Position numbers and translations under genes: made by a program. DNA of 31,271 bases from Plantago elongata (taxonomy: Eukaryota > Streptophyta > Magnoliopsida > Lamiales > Plantaginaceae): assembly GCA_036897095.1 (NCBI GenBank), contig JAYMSP010001523.1, positions 1 to 31,271 of the forward strand, given 5' to 3'. Shown piece by piece: positions 1 through 18,319 of the stretch. Within the stretch, counting starts at the first letter, position 1. Each line of letters begins with the position of its first letter. Below the pieces are notes generated by a model. It had not been told where the DNA came from and made no database searches. It saw only the letters and a program-made list of their open reading frames with translations.

Positions 1-95
1 ACAAGTAGTGTAATTTGTGAAAGAGTTGAATTATTAGATAACTATCTGAGATTCATTCTCTTGAACAAATCTCACAATCTTGGGTCAGTCAAGGA

Positions 96-103
96 GAACC
101 TAC
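96..103. repeat. Left target-site duplication of the hAT element
   Basis: GAACCTAC lies directly before the TAGGGCTG terminus and is repeated exactly at 1340-1347 after the CAGCCCTA terminus. Removing the element and one copy rejoins the flanking sequence. Confidence 0.9.
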
Positions 104-1339
104 TAGGGCTGCGCAACTGATGGATAAGGATCTATCCGCATCCATTTGACTGGATATTCGATCAAACGGATGGAAAAATAGTCCATATGTTATCCAATCC
201 ATTCCGAGCGGATTGGATACGGATAAATCCATCGGATAATGGATAAATCCAGCGGATATCAGTATCCAGAAAAAATTAGCAGCAGAAAAAATTAGCAAAG
301 CAGGCAGTAGCAGCAGAAAAAATTAGTACAACAGCAGGAAAAATTAGCCAGTAGCCAGGAGCAGCAGCAGAAAAAATTAGCACAGCAGCAGCAAATGCAG
401 TAGATACAACAGCAGCAGCAAAACAAAGTACAACAACTAAAGGAAGAGATAAAAAAGAAGAGCAATACAAGTAGTAGTAAACTCACCTCATTACAAACAC
501 AAAGATAGAATTGAATGAGAGAAAAATCAAACTGACGAAATCGACCGAGAAGAAGAGAAATCGATCCGAGAAGAAGACAGAATGAAGAAGACGGCGATGA
601 AATCCAGCTCATTATACTTTGGCAGCAGTAACAATCACTCACAGCAGAACTGGCCCCCAATTCGTCAACGTCGGCCCCCAATTCGGCCTTCGACAAAACA
701 CAACGCGGACCCCAATTCACACCAACGCCAACACACGGCCGGACCCAAACGAACCCACGGCCTCCTTCCAAAAATCTGAACACCGGCCGCCTTTTTCAAA
801 CTCGAACACCGGCCACCTCTTTCAAACTCGAACACCGGCCGCATTACCTACTATAGATATCAGTTATACTATGAAGAAGACGGCGATGAAATCCGATTAC
901 CGCGAATGAAGACGAGTAGACGACGTCGATGAAATTCGATGAATCCGGCTAAAATCGATCGGATCGGAGAGACGATGACAAATCCGGAGAAGAAGACTAG
1001 TGACAGGCTTTCTGACGATGGAGAAGAAGACGGCGGCGCCGCGGCGGGTTGACTTCTGAAGATGAAAGGCGAAGAGTAGAACTGTGGAATGTGGAAGAGA
1101 AGACGAAATGAGAATGGAGAAAAAACGGGAAATGGCGGTTAGGAGTAGAGAATTAGGGCAAAAATGGAAAATTACAATTATACCCTAGTTTAGACGGTTA
1201 AACGGATATCTATATCCGTTTAAAACGGATGAGGAAAAACCCCATTCGCGATCCAATCCGTTTCTGAGCGAATCGATCCGGTCCGTTTTAGCGGATAAAC
1301 GGACCTGATTTGCGGATCCAGATGAAATGAGCAGCCCTA
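104..1339. mobile_element. Non-autonomous hAT-like DNA transposon (1,236 bp)
   Basis: The element begins TAGGGCTGCGCA and ends TGAGCAGCCCTA, giving short imperfect terminal inverted repeats. It is flanked on both sides by the perfect 8-bp duplication GAACCTAC (96-103 and 1340-1347). An 8-bp duplication with TAGGG-type ends is the hAT superfamily signature. Both subterminal regions are crowded with copies, in both orientations, of a GGAT(A)(T)CCG/CGGAT motif (about 120-270 and 1195-1320), as expected of transposase-binding subterminal repeats. The interior has a GCAGCAGAAAAAATTAG-type repeat (about 280-420) and a GC-richer part with two copies of a 24-bp ATGAAGAAGACGG... segment. No transposase domain was recognised, so it should depend on a transposase in trans. 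The short ORFs inside are not convincing genes. Confidence 0.9.
280..425. repeat. GCAGCAGAAAAAATTAG degenerate tandem repeat inside the hAT element
   Basis: The motif AGCAGCAGAAAAAATTAGC/AGTA recurs about six times with variable spacing and CAG-rich linkers. It makes short Ala/Cys/Phe-rich ORFs on the minus strand that look like low-complexity artefacts rather than genes. Confidence 0.7.
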
Positions 1340-1347
1340 GAACCTAC
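1340..1347. repeat. Right target-site duplication of the hAT element
   Basis: Second perfect copy of GAACCTAC, identical to 96-103. Confidence 0.9.
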
Positions 1348-1449
1348 CATATACTGGACAAGTATATTAAGTAGTGTCATTCCTTCAAGCTCTCTGAACA
1401 TAGCTGAAAAGTTATAAAGAGAAGCTTACCTACAATCAACATATAACCA

Positions 1450-1503
1450 ACACCATCAAGGCGTAGAGTACAAGAAACACCATCAAGGCGTGGAGTACAA
1501 GAA
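1450..1503 (+). repeat. Two tandem copies of a 27-bp unit
   Basis: Units 1450-1476 and 1477-1503 (starting ACACCATCAAGGCGT) differ at one base. The homologous LTR on the other side of the PCFS4-like gene has only the last part of one unit (GAGTACA.GAAGTACTTG), so the duplication is specific to this copy. Confidence 0.75.
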
Positions 1504-1726
1504 GTACTTGACTCTAGGAGCTGGGGAATAACTCAGGGGGAACATTTGATTGGGAACCATTTGTTATAGGAATCTTAGAATAGGATCAAAAGAGAACTCA
1601 ATTATCTCTTCTAGTGGATTATAGGTCTCTGAAGTCCGAGTGGATTAGATGGAGGATTACGCCACCTCTAGATACCACTATACTTGTTGTGTTATTTACT
1701 TTATGTATTTATATTTTAGCAACATA

Positions 1727-1742
1727 CACACACACACACATT
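1727..1742. repeat. (CA)n microsatellite and nearby C14 run in the LTR
   Basis: An ACACACACACACAC run lies here, followed further on by a 14-base C homopolymer at 1868-1881. Both are simple repeats within the U5-like part of the degraded LTR; the related LTR has a shorter CA run and no C run. Confidence 0.7.
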
Positions 1743-2006
1743 TACTCTTGCTAAGCACAAACTCGTTTATCTATCGCATACAAACTTCCTCTCTCTGATT
1801 ATAAGTATCAGATACCTACAAGTATATGAGAAATCGTGTTTATCGACGAAAGTTTGAAAATACTATTCCCCCCCCCCCCCCACACCCTCTAGTATTTTTC
1901 TTTGTCGTTATCTGGACCAACAATAATAATACAAAAATATAACGGAATATCAAGCTAAAGGATAAGTATTACCGTTTGAAATATATTCTCGAAAATTTGC
2001 ATTGTC

Positions 2007-2402
2007 TTAACAAATATTTCTAGCAACATCTTCAAGAATAGATATGTTCTTTGGAACCTTTATGTCAATAATGATTGATTTGGAAGAATATTGGCCTTTA
2101 TTTTGTATAATACAACTTGGTGATGTAGTCAATTGTATGTCTTTGCTTAGTGGTGTTGTAAAGGTGGATAATGGTCTTCCAAACTTTTCAAGTTGTGAAT
2201 CAGGAAAATTCAATGTCACACTTGAATGTTTGGACAATGGTGTAACACTTTGGTACCTTGATACCGTTGCATTACCACAGTGGAGTGAATTTATAATATC
2301 GCTCAAAGGTGTAGATCGATTAGGATCGTTGTTAATGTTCGATCTAATCCTCAAAGCTCCTTGAGTACGTACTCGTTGAGTATTATTTATTTTGTAATCC
2401 AC
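2007..2402 (-). pseudogene. Orphan ORF, possibly the N-terminal part of a Helitron-type or other transposon protein
   Basis: A 131-codon reading frame begins MDYKINNTQRV and is rich in Ser, Thr and Pro, with repeated 'TPLS' motifs (STPLSDI near residue 31, VTPLSKH, TTPLSKD). From memory, similar 'TPLSDITN'-like repeats occur near the N-termini of plant Helitron helicase-like proteins, but no helicase or Rep motif follows here. The plus strand is also open over almost the whole stretch (2044-2364). I favour the minus frame for its motif repetition. It has no recognisable promoter or partner gene and is probably a transposon fragment. Confidence 0.3.
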
Positions 2403-4255
2403 CTACAATATAATCAATTTTTTATAAACATGAAATTTATTTGAATTATATTGTAGCAATTTAATTTTAATGTGATTAACTGTTTGAAATGTTGGAGCGA
2501 AGCATTTGCATATATATTCTCATCCACCTTTAAGTCTTGATTCGGTTTTTTTTTTCCAGGAATTTTTCTTGCATCCAGACTCTATATTATATATATACTA
2601 ATTAAGATATATAAATTGAGAAGAGAAGAAAATAAATAGTAATTGTATTTAAACTATTTACGAACAATGAAATAAGAATTATAAAGAAATGATCACGACT
2701 AAAGAGAGGGAAGATTGGCGATTTATGAAGATAACGACTTATGTAGAATTCTCTGGATAAATTCACAACACACCGCTTATTCTGTCATTATAATTCATTC
2801 ATAACTATCATACATGGTGATTTCTCCAGAAACTGAACAGCCAAATTCCAAAACCCAAATCGAAACTCATTTATCTCACCCTTTCATAATTTATTTCACC
2901 CTTTCACCCATCTCAATTTTTAAAAAATTTATTTCTGTTTTCCTTTTCTTCATAATTCATAAAATGTAAAATTACACCGTTTCATTTTTTTTTCTCCTCT
3001 ATAAATAAAGAGCACTCTTAATTGTATTTCATGAATCATTCTATATTTTACAACTTTTATACTCTTAATTATATAGTATAGTAGCATACTCAATTCGGTG
3101 CAATTGTATCTATGTACATAATTCATTTGTATAGTCTAGTATTATCCTTCACCAGTTCAATTGCTTCCATGTACATATTCATCTGTACTTGGCACACAAC
3201 TTGTGAGTTGTGAACTTGTAATAACAATATGGTATATATAATAGTATCTTATCTATCGGTTTAATTGTATCCATGTAAATATGGCGCAATTGTATCCATG
3301 TATGAAGAATATAAAATTTTCAAGAACTACATATTTACAATGTGCCTTCGTACGTGAACCTTTGTACTGCACTTGTGCATAATGTAATTGAATAATATGT
3401 CTTATTTTTTCTATGTTTAAATTTTTTAATGTGTTTAACATATTATGAGACTCATTGAAGTTGAAATTAATGAATTTGTATTTATAATTATACATTTTTA
3501 AACTGAGAGTTAAAAATGATAAAATTTAATGTTCGAAATATAGTTAAGAGTGATCTTCATTTGTAGAGAACGAAAAAAATATGAAAATCGGTATAAATTT
3601 TATAATTTTATATTTTATATTTGTCAAATATCAATGATTGAAAATAAGAAATAAAAGAAAAATAATTGAAATAAAGGATGGAGGAAATAAAAGAAAAAAG
3701 ACATATGCTTCCTGCAAAGAGTCAAAATGTTGGCTCAGTGAATTGTAGCTTTCAACCAACTTCTAGAGTTTAATGTGTAACGAATCAATCCTTGCAGTGA
3801 GTAGATGTTCTATGCTTGTGAGTTTCTACAGTAGACTAGATATGTTATTTGCCTTTCCAGCATCATAGCTTGATTCTATCAGTGAGCAGTCTCTAGATCT
3901 TCAACTATATTCATGGCTAGATTTTTTTTAAGCAATCATCATCATTGTTGTTCTTCTAGTGAACAACTCAGTAAAGGCCTCGAGCTCTGGAGGGACAAAA
4001 GATATAGAACTTGATTGTTTTGCTCAATCAATTCATTCTTGAGTCAGCTAGGACAATGCACTTGTTTTCATACTCAGTATTAGTGTTGGTACACTACTGA
4101 ATGCCTTAGGAGCCATCAATTTTCTTTTCAGGTGGGAAACTATTAGATGCTCAATGTTAAGTTTAGCCAAAGCCCTATCCTCCTCATTAAGATCTGCTAT
4201 ATTTTAGATAGTTATATTTTAGAAAAATAATTGTTGGTTTCTGAGTTTTCACTAC
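2403..4255. other. AT-rich intergenic DNA with no recognised gene
   Basis: The stretch is AT-rich with T and A runs and scattered short ORFs such as the 80-codon minus frame at 3253-3495, which has no recognisable domain. No terminal repeats with target duplications and no RNA gene were recognised. Confidence 0.5.
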
Positions 4256-5480
4256 CTCCAGAATGGGAGGTTTGGAAACAACATCCATAGAAACTTTTTC
4301 AAAATCCGAAATCCTTTCTTGTGTTGTAGACAGGTTGGCTTCATCAACATCCATTGACATAAGGGTGTCTCATCTACCCGTGCTGCCTCTACTTCTTCAT
4401 GAACCTGAAAGTAGATAAAGTGTGATTAAGAAAAGACTTGTTAAAAAATACCAAATTCTGAAGAATGTCAATTGATGATTTAACAAACCTTTTCAACAAA
4501 AGGCTCAGCAATATTCTTCAGAAACCTTGTTGGTTGTTGGCATTTCGTCTTGAATAAGTGATGTTTCCATCACTGTCCTTTCTTCTTCAGTTTGAGCCTA
4601 TCAGAAACACAAATTAAGTTAGTTTAATTCAATAAGTAAAAGAAAGGTTCACACTTTTTTCAGAAACCAAGTGTACATGTTGAACATGCTCAGTTTCTTC
4701 AAGTATTGGGCCATTGGGTACCTTTCCTTCTCAATCTGAGGTGAGCCTTGCAGCTTCCTCTAGTGCTTTTGTTTCCATCGGGGCCTATAACAAAGAAGGT
4801 ATATGAGTAACAAGTTAACACATTAAAATGTTGCACAAGTCAGATGTAAACCACTATGTTACCTGAAGTCCGTCAGTAGTTGTGGCTTGTGAATCTTCTT
4901 CTCTGAGTGAAGACTCTGGCACTTCAAACCTACTTCCCCTGTTTCGTCATTCTGAGTGTCAGCCTCAAGTTGATCCCTCTTAGCGAGTTGGGAAACCCGT
5001 TCCATTGTAGGATTTTCTTCAACATTGGTAACTAGAATTTGTGACTGCAAGTGTTCACCAGATGTAGTTGGAATATCATCATTCTTAACTATATCTTGCA
5101 GTTCTTAAAGTGTAACATTCTCCATCACTTGATCTTCCTCATTCAGATAGTCTCTTAAGAACTTGAGAGAAGGTTGGATCACTGTAGTTGCTGCTTCTTG
5201 TGAATCAACTAAGTTTTCAGCAACTATAGTACTTGGTGTCTTCTTAGAAACCTTGGCACTATATGTGGCCTTAGAACCAGTTACATTCGTTGGATCCTTG
5301 ATTTTCTTCGATTTTATGAACAACTAAGTAAGGACCAACTCATCAACGGACTCTTCTATGGTAGGGACTGATTGTCCATTATACATGTAGTCTCTGTGGA
5401 GAGTGAGATCCGTCCTCATCCCTGGACGCGTCTTTTGGAACGGGAGTTGGTACTGTATGGGTAGGACTAGCTGTTGGAGG
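4256..5480 (-). pseudogene. Broken multi-exon gene encoding a Glu/Thr-rich protein of unknown family
   Basis: On the minus strand a reading frame runs from about 5450 to 4863 with two in-frame stops (near 5324 and 5105). Its segments include VPTIEESVDELV, KKIKDPTNVTGSKATYS and LVTNVEENPTMERVSQLAKR. It ends in a donor-like CAG|GTAACA at 4863/4862. Three further blocks look like exons: acceptor TAG| at 4784 with a block to about 4657, acceptor TAG| at 4597 with donor AAG|GTTTG after 4489, and acceptor CAG| at 4404. They encode related acidic segments (METKALEEAARLTS, TEEERTVMETSLIQDEM, VHEEVEAAR) but carry stops or frameshifts. The blocks resemble each other, suggesting exon duplication. I do not recognise the family. 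It could be a decayed host gene or the accessory region of a transposon. Confidence 0.45.
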
Positions 5481-6700
5481 AGTTTAGGGCAAGAATATAT
5501 GTGATTGAATATCCTTTGCAGGAGTTATTGAAGCCTTGAAGCCTTGCGTGCAAATTAATAATGCTCAAGAACAATTTCATGTCAAGCCTATTTAAACCCC
5601 TTTTAAATCAAAAAAAAATCTTCTAAACCCTAGAGAGATGATAACAACTTATTCTTTCTTTTCCCTTAGACTGTTTAGCTTTCTCTTCTTCAATCTTGTT
5701 TTCTCTTCTACAATCTCATAGCTAGGCAGATCTTGTTCAATTGCAACTCTTATTCGATTTTATTTCTCTTGTTCTATCTTCGCAACCCCAAGCAGTAATA
5801 CCCGAGCATGAAGGTCAAGATACATACATCTATTGATTGTGAGAAACTGAAGACCAAATGCAACAAAGGCCGTGAAGAGGTTCGGTTCTTAGCATTCTGG
5901 AGTCTGGGTAACGAGTTTTATGACATTTTACGAAGCTAAGATTTAACATATTTTTAAATCGCGAGCTAGGGGATCTTAAGTCGCGATTCAAAGGTCACTA
6001 CATTTATGTCAGAAGGGTCATTATGGAAGAGATGTATTCGAGAGCAAAGAAGAAACTTTGCATTTTTCTAGCTTATGCACAAACAATGTATAGGGAAATG
6101 ATGCACCTATGAATGCAGCGGCTAGTCTATTCCTCACTAATCTAACACCTAAAAGAGTATGTTAGCACTATACAAATATGAGAAAGCGATAGTCAACCAC
6201 GTGAAGGCAATGGATGTTGGATATCATACACATGTGAGAGTTCGATATGAACTTTATGAAGCATTTTTTAATCAATTTCAAGAGCATCGACAAGAGGTTG
6301 TAAGGCGACTAGAGATCACTGAAATGGGATACCAGATCGAACATAACTCTCGTTGTATCACCTCCAAGCCAGACAAGACAAACATCCTTAATGGAAAGAG
6401 ATCATGATAAGACCATTAAAAAAAGGAAAAAAGATTATCCACAACCACAAGCAGCGATACAAAACATATCTCATGAATGTTATACTTTCACTGCCCACCA
6501 ATACATTAATAAAAGGATAAGCAGTCCTACAAATCAAACAATTTACATCAAAGAATTATGCATTGCTTTTATCGCACAATTCACTATCAGCGCAACATCT
6601 TATAAAAAATATTTATAGTCATCAACCAGTAACAGGCCAAAACATTAACAAAATACCAAGTCTAAAGTAGGGATGAAAGAAAACCCTTCGAACAAAACAA
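5481..6700. other. Intergenic stretch without a convincing gene
   Basis: Short plus-strand ORFs (6159-6407, 6391-6618) are present. The first contains a Glu/Arg-rich stretch (FNQFQEHRQEVVRRLE) of possible helical character, but there is no known domain, homologous partner or splice pattern. The right end probably approaches the 3' end of the PCFS4-like transcript. Confidence 0.4.
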
Positions 6701-7278
6701 TAGACAATGTAATATGGGCCTCTGCAGTATCCCAGTGTCTCAAATAGCAGATTTTTTAAGCCTTCATGGAAAAAACATGGAAAAAAATAAGATAAGGGAG
6801 TAAACTGCGAAGACAGTTAACTTCAATAGTGGGGCCTTTAGCAGATATCCAAACAGCAAATTTCAATATATATCTGCTTCAAAGCACCACCTATTAAGAA
6901 AATTTTAGGATGACAATTGGCTTTATGGAACCTCAAACACGAGAACACACTTTAAATTCTCCCAGGCCATGAAACCTAGTTTTCATATTATCAGCCACCT
7001 ATATCTCTTTCATACCACATTAAAATACAGAAAAATGGGAAAAGTCAAAGATCAGGAAGGGCACAACTTCTAAGAATACAAAAAGCCAAAAGCATTAATA
7101 TGATGGCATGAGCTGCATGTTGAATGTAAGAACTTCCATCGACTTCCCTATAAGGTGCAGTACAGTGCTCTGTCAAGGTACAGACATGAGGCATCGATCA
7201 GTGCACATTCTGACCTCTGTAACTTTTAACAAGACAATAATCTCTCCAGGCAAATAAGAGCCTGTATTTGGATTGGAT
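6700..7278 (-). other. Probable 3' UTR of the PCFS4-like gene
   Basis: The stretch downstream of the TAA at 7281-7279 has no coding potential on either strand and has the mixed composition of an untranslated exon. The poly(A) site cannot be placed from sequence alone; plant signals are weak. Confidence 0.35.
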
Positions 7279-14510
<7,232 letters not shown>

Positions 14511-14900
14511 TACAAATCACAACAAACGCACTATAATAATACAATTCAACATTTCAGAGCTGCTGATTTTACAAATCAAATCGTTTGCCTATAAATTTAC
14601 ATTCCAAAACTCAAAATTTGAGCAACAGTTACAAATTGGGACTGAAAGTAGAAACCCTAACTTTAATCAAAACAAAAATCGGAATCAGTAGATACAGATA
14701 AACGCTCGCAACAAGCGATGCAAGAATCAAGATCTAGAAGAAAGCATAAACATGGGAACATAGAGTTCCTAGAGCCAGGCAGAGGCTAATTTGAGGGATA
14801 GGGTTTGTTTGTATTACATAGGGATTGATTGATTGTATTTTATGCTTATTGGCGATGGGAGCTGATGAAACGGGCAAAATAGCTCGCAATAAAAACAGGG
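14511..14900 (-). promoter_or_regulatory. PCFS4-like 5' leader and promoter-proximal region with upstream ATGs
   Basis: If transcription starts near 14800, the leader carries three small upstream reading frames: 14753-14727 (8 codons plus stop), a start-stop ATGTAA at 14602-14597, and 14552-14517 (11 codons plus stop), which ends 6 nt before the main ATG. On the minus strand a CCAAT pentamer (14852-14848) lies next to a TATA-like CATAAAATACA (about 14845-14835). These are too close together for a textbook arrangement, so the transcription start is uncertain. Confidence 0.4.
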
Positions 14901-15505
14901 AACAATATCAGCATGATGTTTGCCTAAGTTTAGTTGAATGGGGATTTGGGCTAAACCCATAAAGTTCCGGCCCACTATCATTTGCTCCCTAGAAGATGGT
15001 TGGCTTTATTTGAAAAAAAAAAACAAAAAATTCATACACAACCAGTTCCTTTTTTTCTACCAAAATATAAGCTACTCCATTAAAAATTAGTTCGTTGTGA
15101 TCTTATTTACCCCTTTCGTCTAGTATGTCAATATTGTGATAGCCAAGCCGAGATGTAGGGGTATGGAACGAATCCGCAAGGTAAAACCCTAAAGAGGGAA
15201 TATTTTCTACTAAATGAAAATTTATATTCCTTAGGGCAACGAATTCTAAAATACTACGGAGGGGTTATTTATTATAACAGATAAAATAACGAGTACAAGA
15301 AAATTATGGAGGTTTATAGGAACTCATGAAGCAAAGCCCAAGATGTTGCTAGTCTAGCCTTTACAAATATACCAAAATAGGCAGATAAACTACTAAACTG
15401 CAGAAAATTGTTGAGCACTTCTTTTGCAGACTCCAAAGAAGGATGAAACCAATGTCTTCCAACTTCATTACAAGTGACTGGAGATGTTTGAAGCTTTTTA
15501 ACAGT
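14901..15505. other. Intergenic sequence between the PCFS4-like promoter and the LTR
   Basis: A minus-strand frame at 15526-15314 begins inside the LTR end (LSGPTT) and reads on for about 60 codons (VGRHWFHPSLESAKEVLNNF). No family was recognised. The rest shows no gene. Confidence 0.35.
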
Positions 15506-16525
15506 TGTTGGTCCAGATAACGACAAAGTAAAAGACTAGAGGATGTGAATAGTTTTTTCAAACTGTTGCCGATAAACACTATTTATCATAAACTAAGGGA
15601 TTTCTGATACTTAAATTCAGCGAGCGGAAGACTTTGTGATAGATAAATGAGTTTGTGTTTTACAATAATAACTGTGTGTGTAATGCTAGAATGTAAATGC
15701 GAGTACGTAAGTAAATAATACATCAAGTATAGTGGTATCTGAAGGTCACGTAATCCTCCAACTAATCCACTTCAACGTTTCTGGAACCTGAAATTCACTC
15801 TAACAGATAATTGAGTTCTCCTTACAATAATCATATTTTAAGATCTCTCTACAAACAAATGATTCTCAATCAAATGTCCCCCCCCTTAGTTGTTCCCTAG
15901 CTCCACCAGCCAAGTACTTCATGTACTCTTGGAGCTATTCCTTTATATTTATAGATGAATTTGAGAGTCGTTTGAATAGTATCCGTTATACATACTTAAA
16001 ATTCAATCCGTTCATATCTCGAAATTAGTACTCATATATCTCTATCTCATTTTTCACATAGTACTACACACATAGCGATATTTCAGCCGGTGTAATTAAT
16101 GCATCGTACCATTTCTTGCCATGTAATCTCAACGGACACATGAGGCTTTATGAGAGCTCGCAGGCTCATGTACTCGATGATGTCATATGCTCTGAAACTT
16201 TTTATGTGCAAATAAATACAATATGGTTTATGATCATAGCTTATCAGAGGAGACTTATACATTTAGTCTTCATAGACCTTATGCAATCTTCAGTTTTCAA
16301 TCTTCGATTAAAACTCATTGCTAGAATCCTTCTTCATGGGATTCTCTAAAATACAAAATTACATCCAGAGACCTAATAATCCTAATACAACATTTACTAG
16401 ACTAACATACTAAGTGATTTCATCTTTTACAATGTTCAAGTGAACTAATAGTACTAGTCACATTTATGTACTAAGATAAGTCATAGGGGTTGATTGATAA
16501 AAAATACTAACATATATTCCTAACA
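15506..16525 (-). mobile_element. Copia-type LTR, minus orientation (about 1,020 bp)
   Basis: Read on the minus strand the unit starts TGTTAGGAATATATG at 16525 and ends ATCTGGACCAACA at 15506, with TGTTRG/CYAACA inverted ends as in plant Ty1-copia LTRs. A purine-rich AAAAAAGGGTGAAATT (16541-16526) lies directly before the start, as a polypurine tract would, making this a 3' LTR. Its last ~430 bp align with 1490-1922 in inverted orientation. No convincing reverse transcriptase or integrase was recognised upstream, so the element is truncated or decayed. Confidence 0.65.
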
Positions 16526-16541
16526 AATTTCACCCTTTTTT
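16526..16541 (-). other. Polypurine-tract-like sequence next to the copia LTR
   Basis: Minus-strand AAAAAAGGGTGAAATT abuts the TGTTAGG terminus, the position and composition expected for the plus-strand primer of an LTR retrotransposon. Confidence 0.5.
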
Positions 16542-17250
16542 ACCAGTCATCCATGACTATAGTCATATTATAAACATGGAAGTGAAAACAATTAACCACT
16601 TAATCATTTCAAATGATATTCAATCAGTTTTAAGTGCATAAAGTAAACATCAACCATATCACAAGAAGTGATCTTTGCTGACAAATTATCTTTTATTAAA
16701 TGGTATCTGCGAGTATGATCATCAGATTGAACAATTACAGAACATGAGATAACTTTTAGAAAAGTATTACAAAGAAATACAGTTAGGAGAAAAAGTAAAT
16801 CAAAACAATAGGAGAGTCCAAACTCCAAGTAACATTATAATAAACTAGTCTACACGTCTTCAAAATTAACTTAGGTTCATAAACCTCAAGTTCTTCAGGA
16901 CCCTTTCGGAATCAATGAATCTGGTTATCAACCTTCTTGCAGTCTTCATCATATTCATAGAGAAGCCTTTGACAGAGAGCTCTGCCTGGAAGGGTCTTTG
17001 TTTTTCTGAACAAAGTTCTTGACCAGTAATACTTGCTCCAAACTCAAGCATGGTTTAAGTTTTAGCTCAAATAACTTATGAGATGATCTCAAGATATGCA
17101 ATGTATCCATGTATTCATCAGCAGTCATGTAGAATGATTGGTAGGGTTGAATACCCAACTTGTTATGCTTGCTATAGGCACCATTCATCAACAGTAACGT
17201 AGAATTATGGATAGGGTTGTTCGCCAAGTCCGCCTCGTCGGAAAATTATT
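16542..17250 (-). pseudogene. Decayed internal region of a retroelement
   Basis: Minus-strand fragments such as 17227-16955 (FYMTADEYMDTLHILRSSHK) and 16828-16604 (DDHTRRYHLIKDNLSAKI) are short, overlap in different frames and end in stops. No reverse transcriptase, integrase or protease motif was recognised. Position suggests the remnant body of the element whose 3' LTR is 15506-16525. Confidence 0.35.
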
Positions 17251-17252
17251 AT

Positions 17253-17268
17253 CCCCCCCCCCCCCCCC
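17253..17268. repeat. C16 homopolymer
   Basis: A 16-base C run separates the retroelement fragment on the left from the tandem array on the right. Length is likely to vary between individuals and sequencing methods. Confidence 0.8.
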
Positions 17269-17366
17269 AGTGCTCATTCCACTTGTTTAAGTGGGTGAGG
17301 ACTTTGAAAATCAATATAAGTTGTTCGAGGTTTTGCCCGAGAAACTTGAACGATCTTAACCCTTGA

Positions 17367-18310
17367 GGAATTAACTCATACTTCGTGAGTCCGGTTTTAC
17401 CAAGATGATTAAGTAGTATGAGGTCGGTCCGATTCTCTTCGAATTTCCCGTCCCATAATTCATCCTTTGAGGAATTAGCTCGACCACTAAGGGCTCGACT
17501 TTAACAAGATGACTAAATGATATGGGGTCAGTCTGATTCTCCTCGACTTCCCCATAATTCATCCTTTTAGGAATTAGCATGACCATTGAGGGTTCGGCTT
17601 CACCAAGATGTTTGAATAGAAAGAGGTCGTTCCGATTCTCCTCGAATTTTCCAATAATTCATCCTTTTAGGAATTAGCTCGACCACTGAGGGTTTGGCTT
17701 GTCCAAGATGTTTGAATAGAGAGGGGTTGATCTGATTATCCTCGGATTTCCCCATAATGCAACATTTTAGGAATTAGCTTGATCACTGAGGATTCAGCTT
17801 GTCCGAGATATTTGAATAGAGAGGAGTTGATCCGACTCTCCTCGAATTTCCCCATAATGCATCCTTTTAGGAATTAGCTCAACCACTGATGGTTCGGCTT
17901 GTCCAAGATGTTTGAATAGAGAGGGGTGGATCTGATTCTCCTCGGATTTCCCCATAATGCATCCTTCTAGGAATTAGCTCAACCACTAAGGGTTCGACTT
18001 GTCCATGATGTATGAATACAGAGGGGTGGATCTAATTCTCCTCGGATTTTCCCACAATGCATCCTTTTAGGAATTAGCTCGACCACTGAGGGTTCGACAT
18101 GTCCAAGATGTTTGAACAGAGAGGGGTTGATCCGATTCTCCTCAGAATTCCCCGTTATTCATCCTTTTAGGAATTAACTCAGACTTCATAGTCCAGTTTT
18201 ACCAAGGTGATTGAGTAGTTAGGGGTCGCTTCGATTCTCCTCGAATTTCCCCGTGATTCATCCTTTTAGGAATTAACTTAGACTTCATAGTCCGGTTTTA
18301 CCAAGATTAT
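17367..18310. repeat. Tandem array, subfamily A (about 10 copies of a ~100-bp monomer)
   Basis: The marker GGAATTAGCTCGACCACTGA recurs, with variants, at about 17367, 17472, 17571, 17671, 17771, 17871, 17971, 18071, 18171 and 18269, a near-exact 100-bp period. Each monomer also carries GTCCAAGATGTTTGAATAGA, GATCCGATTCTCCTCG and ATCCTTTTAG. The frames are closed, so the repeats are non-coding. The array lies in the internal region of a gypsy-like element read on the minus strand. Confidence 0.9.
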
Positions 18311-18319
18311 TTATATACA

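Larger units (their letters stand above)
1348..1922 (+). mobile_element. Degraded copia-type LTR, right part (plus orientation)
   Basis: From about 1490 to 1922 this aligns along its length with the reverse complement of 15506-15935. Shared blocks include AGAACTCAATTATCT, GATACCACTATACTTG and TTATCTGGACCAACA. The end CCAACA, preceded by a C-run and CTCTAG, is typical of plant copia LTR termini. The hAT element at 104-1339 sits inside what is probably the left part of the same repeat (1-103). No primer-binding site (TGGTATCAGAGC type) follows position 1922, so this is a solo LTR or a 3' LTR. The start of the LTR is not in the window. Confidence 0.6.

Noticed and set aside
276-783. Minus-strand Cys/Phe-rich and Ala-rich ORFs in the hAT element
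   Set aside because: They arise from translating the CAG/AAATTAG repeat and have no domain or homologue I recognise.
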